A DNA stretch of 18,009 nt, from assembly GCF_905187505.1 (NCBI RefSeq), contig NZ_CAJJIC010000039.1, positions 1 to 18,009 of the forward strand, in the 5' to 3' direction. Shown one piece after another: positions 15,130 through 18,009 of the stretch. The notes beneath the pieces were generated by a model. The model did no database searches. It was not told the DNA's origin and saw only the letters and a list, made by a program, of their open reading frames with translations. Each line of letters starts with the position of its first letter. Position 1 is the stretch's first letter. A program made the translations under genes and the position numbers. Origin of the DNA: an uncultured Mailhella sp. (lineage in GTDB: Bacteria > Desulfobacterota > Desulfovibrionia > Desulfovibrionales > Desulfovibrionaceae).

Positions 15130-15372
15130 ATGACTTCTTTCGGTACGGCGGCGGTTGCCGTGACCCTTTGCGCCGCGCTGTCCTTCGGGGCGGCGGGCTG
15201 CACGAGCATGAACAGGACTCAGCAGGGAGCGCTTTCAGGCACGGCCGTGGGAGCGCTGGCCGGCGCCGGCATATCGGCCATTGCCGGAGGCAGCGGCACC
15301 ATGGGGGCGCTCATAGGCGGCGGCCTCGGCGCGATTGCGGGCGGCATCTACGGGCACGAAAAGGACAGGTAG
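15130..15372 (+). CDS. Glycine-zipper lipoprotein (OsmB/YMGG-like)
   Basis: An 80-residue lipoprotein with signal sequence and lipobox AAGC (lipidated Cys24). The mature part is a double glycine zipper: ALSGTAVGALAGAGISAI, then MGALIGGGLGAIAGGIYG, with Gly every fourth residue, ending in GHEKDR. Such helical hairpins insert in or span membranes; the size and layout resemble OsmB, an osmotically induced outer membrane lipoprotein, and the Gly-zipper half of SlyB/OmpA-like proteins. AAGGAG lies 6 bases before the ATG. Stress induction is not evident from the sequence. It lies about 110 bases after the preceding lipoprotein gene, with a hairpin between them. Confidence 0.88.
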   Translation: MTSFGTAAVAVTLCAALSFGAAGCTSMNRTQQGALSGTAVGALAGAGISAIAGGSGTMGALIGGGLGAIAGGIYGHEKDR

Positions 15373-15408
15373 CTTGCCGCGGTGCCCGTTTTGTGCGAGA
15401 TTTCGGGC

Positions 15409-15801
15409 ATGAAAGAACAAGACGTCATGTTTTTGGCGGGTGTGGCCGCCCTCGGCGGCGCGCGTTCGTGCCGCCTGAAAAGGTTTGCGCCGGACGCCTC
15501 TGCCGTGCTGCTCTCCAGTCTGGAAGGCGCCTGTCCGCCTCTTCTTCTCGGCCGTGTGCGCGCCTCTGGTCTTGAGAGTTCTCCGGTCGTGACGGCCGGG
15601 GAGCTCGCGGCGCTCGGCCTTCCTGCGGACGGCGACGTGGAGGTTTTCTGCCGTCTCGCCGTTCCCGATGACGACCCGCTTCGTGCGGGCTTTGATCTTT
15701 CGCGTCTCGTGCTTGTGGCGTCTTCCACGGGCAGGGCGCTGGAAGCGGCGCGTCCGGGCGCGCCCGTCGTGGCGCTGAAGGCGGGCGGTGCCGGACGATG
15801 A
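15409..15801 (+). CDS. Small protein, possibly a divergent FliW-like protein
   Basis: A 130-residue protein with codon use like its neighbours (G/C third positions, frequent CTT and CGT), which argues that it is real. No signal peptide or membrane helix. The order of features resembles FliW, the CsrA antagonist that controls flagellin synthesis: an FxxGVAALGG turn near residues 8-17 (FliW: FPxGLxGF), a LLSSLE block (FliW: LQSL), then ELAALGLPADGDVEVFCRLAVPDD and a final strand pair. The usual first 15-20 residues of FliW are absent and key positions differ, so this is a pattern-based guess. No csrA or flagellin gene is nearby. The start is uncertain: ATG 15409 lacks a clear ribosome binding site; GTG 15382 is an alternative. 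Confidence 0.6.
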   Translation: MKEQDVMFLAGVAALGGARSCRLKRFAPDASAVLLSSLEGACPPLLLGRVRASGLESSPVVTAGELAALGLPADGDVEVFCRLAVPDDDPLRAGFDLSRLVLVASSTGRALEAARPGAPVVALKAGGAGR

Positions 15802-15876
15802 TGGTCGATTCTTTTCGGAAAACGCGTCCAAGGCGGGCGCACCGGGCATCCCTTCCGCATCCATGATGCCGGATCG

Positions 15877-15914
15877 AGGCGCCTTCATGTGGGGAGCATG
15901 AAGGCGCCTTTTTT
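15877..15914 (+). terminator. Strong intrinsic terminator
   Basis: AGGCGCCTTCATG (15877-15889) and CATGAAGGCGCCT (15897-15909) form a perfect 13-bp stem with a 7-base loop, followed by a run of six T (15909-15914). It closes the small-protein gene upstream and insulates the AAA+ gene downstream. Confidence 0.92.
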
Positions 15915-15928
15915 GTATCCCTCTGAAG

Positions 15929-15996
15929 TTCCCTGACATAAAATTCTTCGACGATGATCGGAATCTGGCACGAAGCTCCGTTAGCGTATCAGGGAA
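15929..15996 (+). repeat. 8-bp inverted repeat spanning the AAA+ gene leader
   Basis: TTCCCTGA (15929-15936) and its exact complement TCAGGGAA (15989-15996) are 52 bases apart; the right arm ends 2 bases before AAAGGAG, the ribosome binding site (15999-16005). Possible operator pair or long-range stem; chance is not excluded. Confidence 0.3.
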
Positions 15997-16014
15997 TGAA
16001 AGGAGCAGAAGACG

Positions 16015-18009
16015 ATGCGAAGCCGGAATGTCGAAGAGATCAGAGCAGACGGGTACGGGACCGAGGAAGACTTCGCCAGAAGAAGGACGGCGCGGTGGCT
16101 TCTGGGCGTGATGGAGCAGAACGCGGCGGTGGACGCGGGTTTTTTGCGTTGTCTCTGCTGGGCGCTCGGGGGACTGGACGGGATTTTGAAGGACGTGGCG
16201 GAAAAGGCCGGAAAGCTGAGGCTTGCGCGCGATGCGGTGACGACCCTGCGCGAGCTGCGCGGCGTGCGTGAGATGCAAGATCATGTTCTCTATGCCTGCG
16301 AGGAGCTTTTTTCCTCGAATGCGCGTCTGAAGGCGCTTTTTCTTGCGGTCGCGGCCGACGCGTGCCGGAGCCGCACGGCTCAGGCCACGGACGACGGCCT
16401 GTTTGCGACGGCGAGGCGTCGTCTTGTGGAGGTGTTCGGTCTGAATGAGGAGGGCTGTGTCCTGTGCGAGTTCGTATTCATGATCCAGCAGTTTCCCGAA
16501 GTGGAAACGTATTTTGAAGACGACATCAAGGTGTTCGGTTTCGGTGCCCGACGTCTGCTCGCCCGCATTCTGGAGCTTTCCGTTCCGGAGTTGCGCCGCA
16601 CCGTGAGCGAGCTTCTCAGGCTCGGCATGGTCGAGACCGCCTTCGGCTCGGCGCTGCGCATCACCGAGTCGGTGCTGGCTTTCTGGGAACCGGAGGAACC
16701 CGACGCGCAGGAGCTGTTTTTCCGTCCTCTGGAAGGCGAAACGCTGCCGCTTAAGGACTTTCACGTTCCGGCGGATCATATCCGTCATGTGCTCCGCCTT
16801 TTGAAGAGAAGGGGTGATGAGCCGGTTCACGTGCTGCTGTACGGCGCTTCCGGCACGGGCAAGACGAGTCTTGTCCGCAGTCTGGCCGCCGCGTGCGGCG
16901 TGAAGGCGTGGTTCGTGGTCAGTCGGGAAAGGGACGGCGATGCCGCCCGGCGCGCGTCGCTTACGGCCTGTCTGCACATGGCGTCCCGTCATGAGGGGGC
17001 CTTCGTGGTGGTGGACGAGGCCGAGAGGCTGCTGGACACCGACGTTTCCTTCGGCCGCGACACCAAGGACAAGGCATGGCTGAACGACTTCATGGAATGT
17101 GCCGGCCGTCGTGTCATATGGATCACCAACGAGGTGGAGCATCTTGATCCGGCCGTGCGCCGCCGCTTCAGCTTCAGCATTCATTTCGAGAGCCTCGGGG
17201 TGAAGGAGCGCGTGGCGGTATGGCGTCAGGTCATGAGGCGCTCGGGGTTTGTCCGCAGGTTTTCCGAGCCGGTCATGACGGAGCTTGCCGTCAGGTACCC
17301 GGTGGAAGCGGCGGTGATTCAGAAGGCCGTTTCGCAGTCTTCGGGACTGTGCCGTACCCGTAAGGATTTTTATGCCTCGCTTGACCGCATTCTTCAGGCG
17401 CACGTCACGCTTCAGGCCGACGGAAATTACCGCGCGGCCTCGGAGAACCGTGAGGTCGGGGAGTTTTCGCTGGACGGCGTGTGCATGGAAGGGGACGCGG
17501 CGGCCTTCATGGAGCGCTGCCGGAGAATGGATGCGGCCATGCGCGGCAACGCCCGTCTTCGTCCCGGCTGCGCGACCATGCTCTTCTACGGTCCTCCGGG
17601 CACGGGCAAGACGGCGCTTGCCGGATACGTGGCGAAAACCCTCGGCAGAGCGTGCCTCAGCCGCCGGGCCAGCGACCTCATGGGGCCGTTTGTGGGGCTC
17701 ACCGAGCAGAACATAGCCGGAGCGTTCCGGGAGGCGGAAGAGCGCGGTGCGGTGCTGGTGGTGGACGAGGCGGACAGCTTTCTCTTTTCCCGAGAGGGGG
17801 CGAGAATGTCGTGGGAGAGCAGCATGGTCAACGAGTTTCTCACCTCGCTTGAGCGCTGCCGCACCTTCTGCATATGCACCACCAACCGCAGAGAGGAGCT
17901 CGACGCGGCGGCCATGCGGCGCTTTTCATGCAAGGTGGCCTTCCGCTACGCCGAAGTTGGGCAGGTGCGCAGGCTTTACGAGGCCATGCTGGCGCCTTTG
18001 TGCGAAGGG
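16015..18009 (+). CDS. Tandem AAA+ ATPase, SpoVK/COG0464-like (3' end outside window)
   Basis: The 665 visible residues begin with a helical region (1-245) containing a winged-helix-like segment near 175-225 (RRLLARILELSVPELRRTVS). Two AAA+ modules follow. Module 1: Walker A GASGTGKT (277-284), Walker B VVVDEAE (Asp334, Glu335), sensor WITN and RRRF arginines. Module 2: Walker A GPPGTGKT (526-533), RRASDLMGPFVG, Walker B VVDEADSF (Asp584, Glu585), SWESSMVNEFLT, sensor CTTN and MRRF. Both sites keep all catalytic residues, so both may hydrolyse ATP. This matches a family of tandem AAA+ proteins seen across Proteobacteria with no established role, probably remodelling a protein partner. AAAGGAG lies 9 bases before the ATG. 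It is transcriptionally isolated from the left by a strong terminator. Confidence 0.9.
   Translation, partial: MRSRNVEEIRADGYGTEEDFARRRTARWLLGVMEQNAAVDAGFLRCLCWALGGLDGILKDVAEKAGKLRLARDAVTTLRELRGVREMQDHVLYACEELFSSNARLKALFLAVAADACRSRTAQATDDGLFATARRRLVEVFGLNEEGCVLCEFVFMIQQFPEVETYFEDDIKVFGFGARRLLARILELSVPELRRTVSELLRLGMVETAFGSALRITESVLAFWEPEEPDAQELFFRPLEGETLPLKDFHVPADHIRHVLRLLKRRGDEPVHVLLYGASGTGKTSLVRSLAAACGVKAWFVVSRERDGDAARRASLTACLHMASRHEGAFVVVDEAERLLDTDVSFGRDTKDKAWLNDFMECAGRRVIWITNEVEHLDPAVRRRFSFSIHFESLGVKERVAVWRQVMRRSGFVRRFSEPVMTELAVRYPVEAAVIQKAVSQSSGLCRTRKDFYASLDRILQAHVTLQADGNYRAASENREVGEFSLDGVCMEGDAAAFMERCRRMDAAMRGNARLRPGCATMLFYGPPGTGKTALAGYVAKTLGRACLSRRASDLMGPFVGLTEQNIAGAFREAEERGAVLVVDEADSFLFSREGARMSWESSMVNEFLTSLERCRTFCICTTNRREELDAAAMRRFSCKVAFRYAEVGQVRRLYEAMLAPLCEG

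Noticed and set aside
15235..17403. A 722-codon open frame on the minus strand opposite the AAA+ gene and small genes
   Set aside because: It crosses several well-supported plus-strand genes and the perfect terminator at 15877-15914, is Arg/His-rich and has no recognisable domain. This is an antisense shadow.

Overview
The window looks like chromosomal DNA of a Gram-negative, GC-rich deltaproteobacterium, most probably a sulfate reducer of the Desulfovibrionaceae. The evidence is a BamD lipoprotein and other lipobox proteins (a diderm envelope), strong G/C preference at third codon positions, and a very large single-chain FAD/Fe-S dehydrogenase of a kind I associate with Desulfovibrio. I cannot fix the genus from sequence alone. 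Most of the window is housekeeping; the accessory-looking part is the right third.

Left third (1-7250, all minus strand). Reading in the direction of transcription: pgsA - ftsB - TPR protein - lipoprotein form one tight cluster (envelope lipid synthesis, division, two unassigned proteins). Next come fbp (gluconeogenesis) behind its own probable promoter, tsaD (tRNA t6A synthesis) after a strong stem-loop, and a compact trxA-trxB-bamD unit with start/stop overlaps, driven by an almost ideal sigma-70 promoter (TTGACA-17-TACAAT). bamD runs off the left edge.

Middle (7250-12710, plus strand). A membrane-anchored M23 (LytM-type) peptidase is followed by a 1218-residue DUF3683-FAD-Fe-S-CCG fusion dehydrogenase of the D-lactate/glycolate type. 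A terminator-like hairpin sits directly in front of the dehydrogenase's ribosome binding site, so any promoter must lie upstream of it; it may be an attenuator. A strong, probably bidirectional terminator ends the dehydrogenase gene.

Right third (12710-18009). A MipA/OmpV-type outer membrane protein (minus) and a TetR-type regulator (plus) diverge from a short region containing a 20-bp near-perfect palindrome that overlaps the -35 regions predicted for both genes. This is a textbook local regulatory switch. Then come two small lipoproteins (one a glycine-zipper protein), a small protein that may be a divergent FliW-like protein, a perfect terminator, and a tandem AAA+ ATPase (both ATPase modules intact) that runs off the right edge.

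I did not find rRNA, tRNA, CRISPR arrays, insertion sequences or phage genes. Nothing here is convincingly a new multi-gene system. The best leads are the TetR/MipA switch, the attenuator-like leader of the dehydrogenase, the tandem AAA+ protein of unknown role, and the orphan FliW-like protein.
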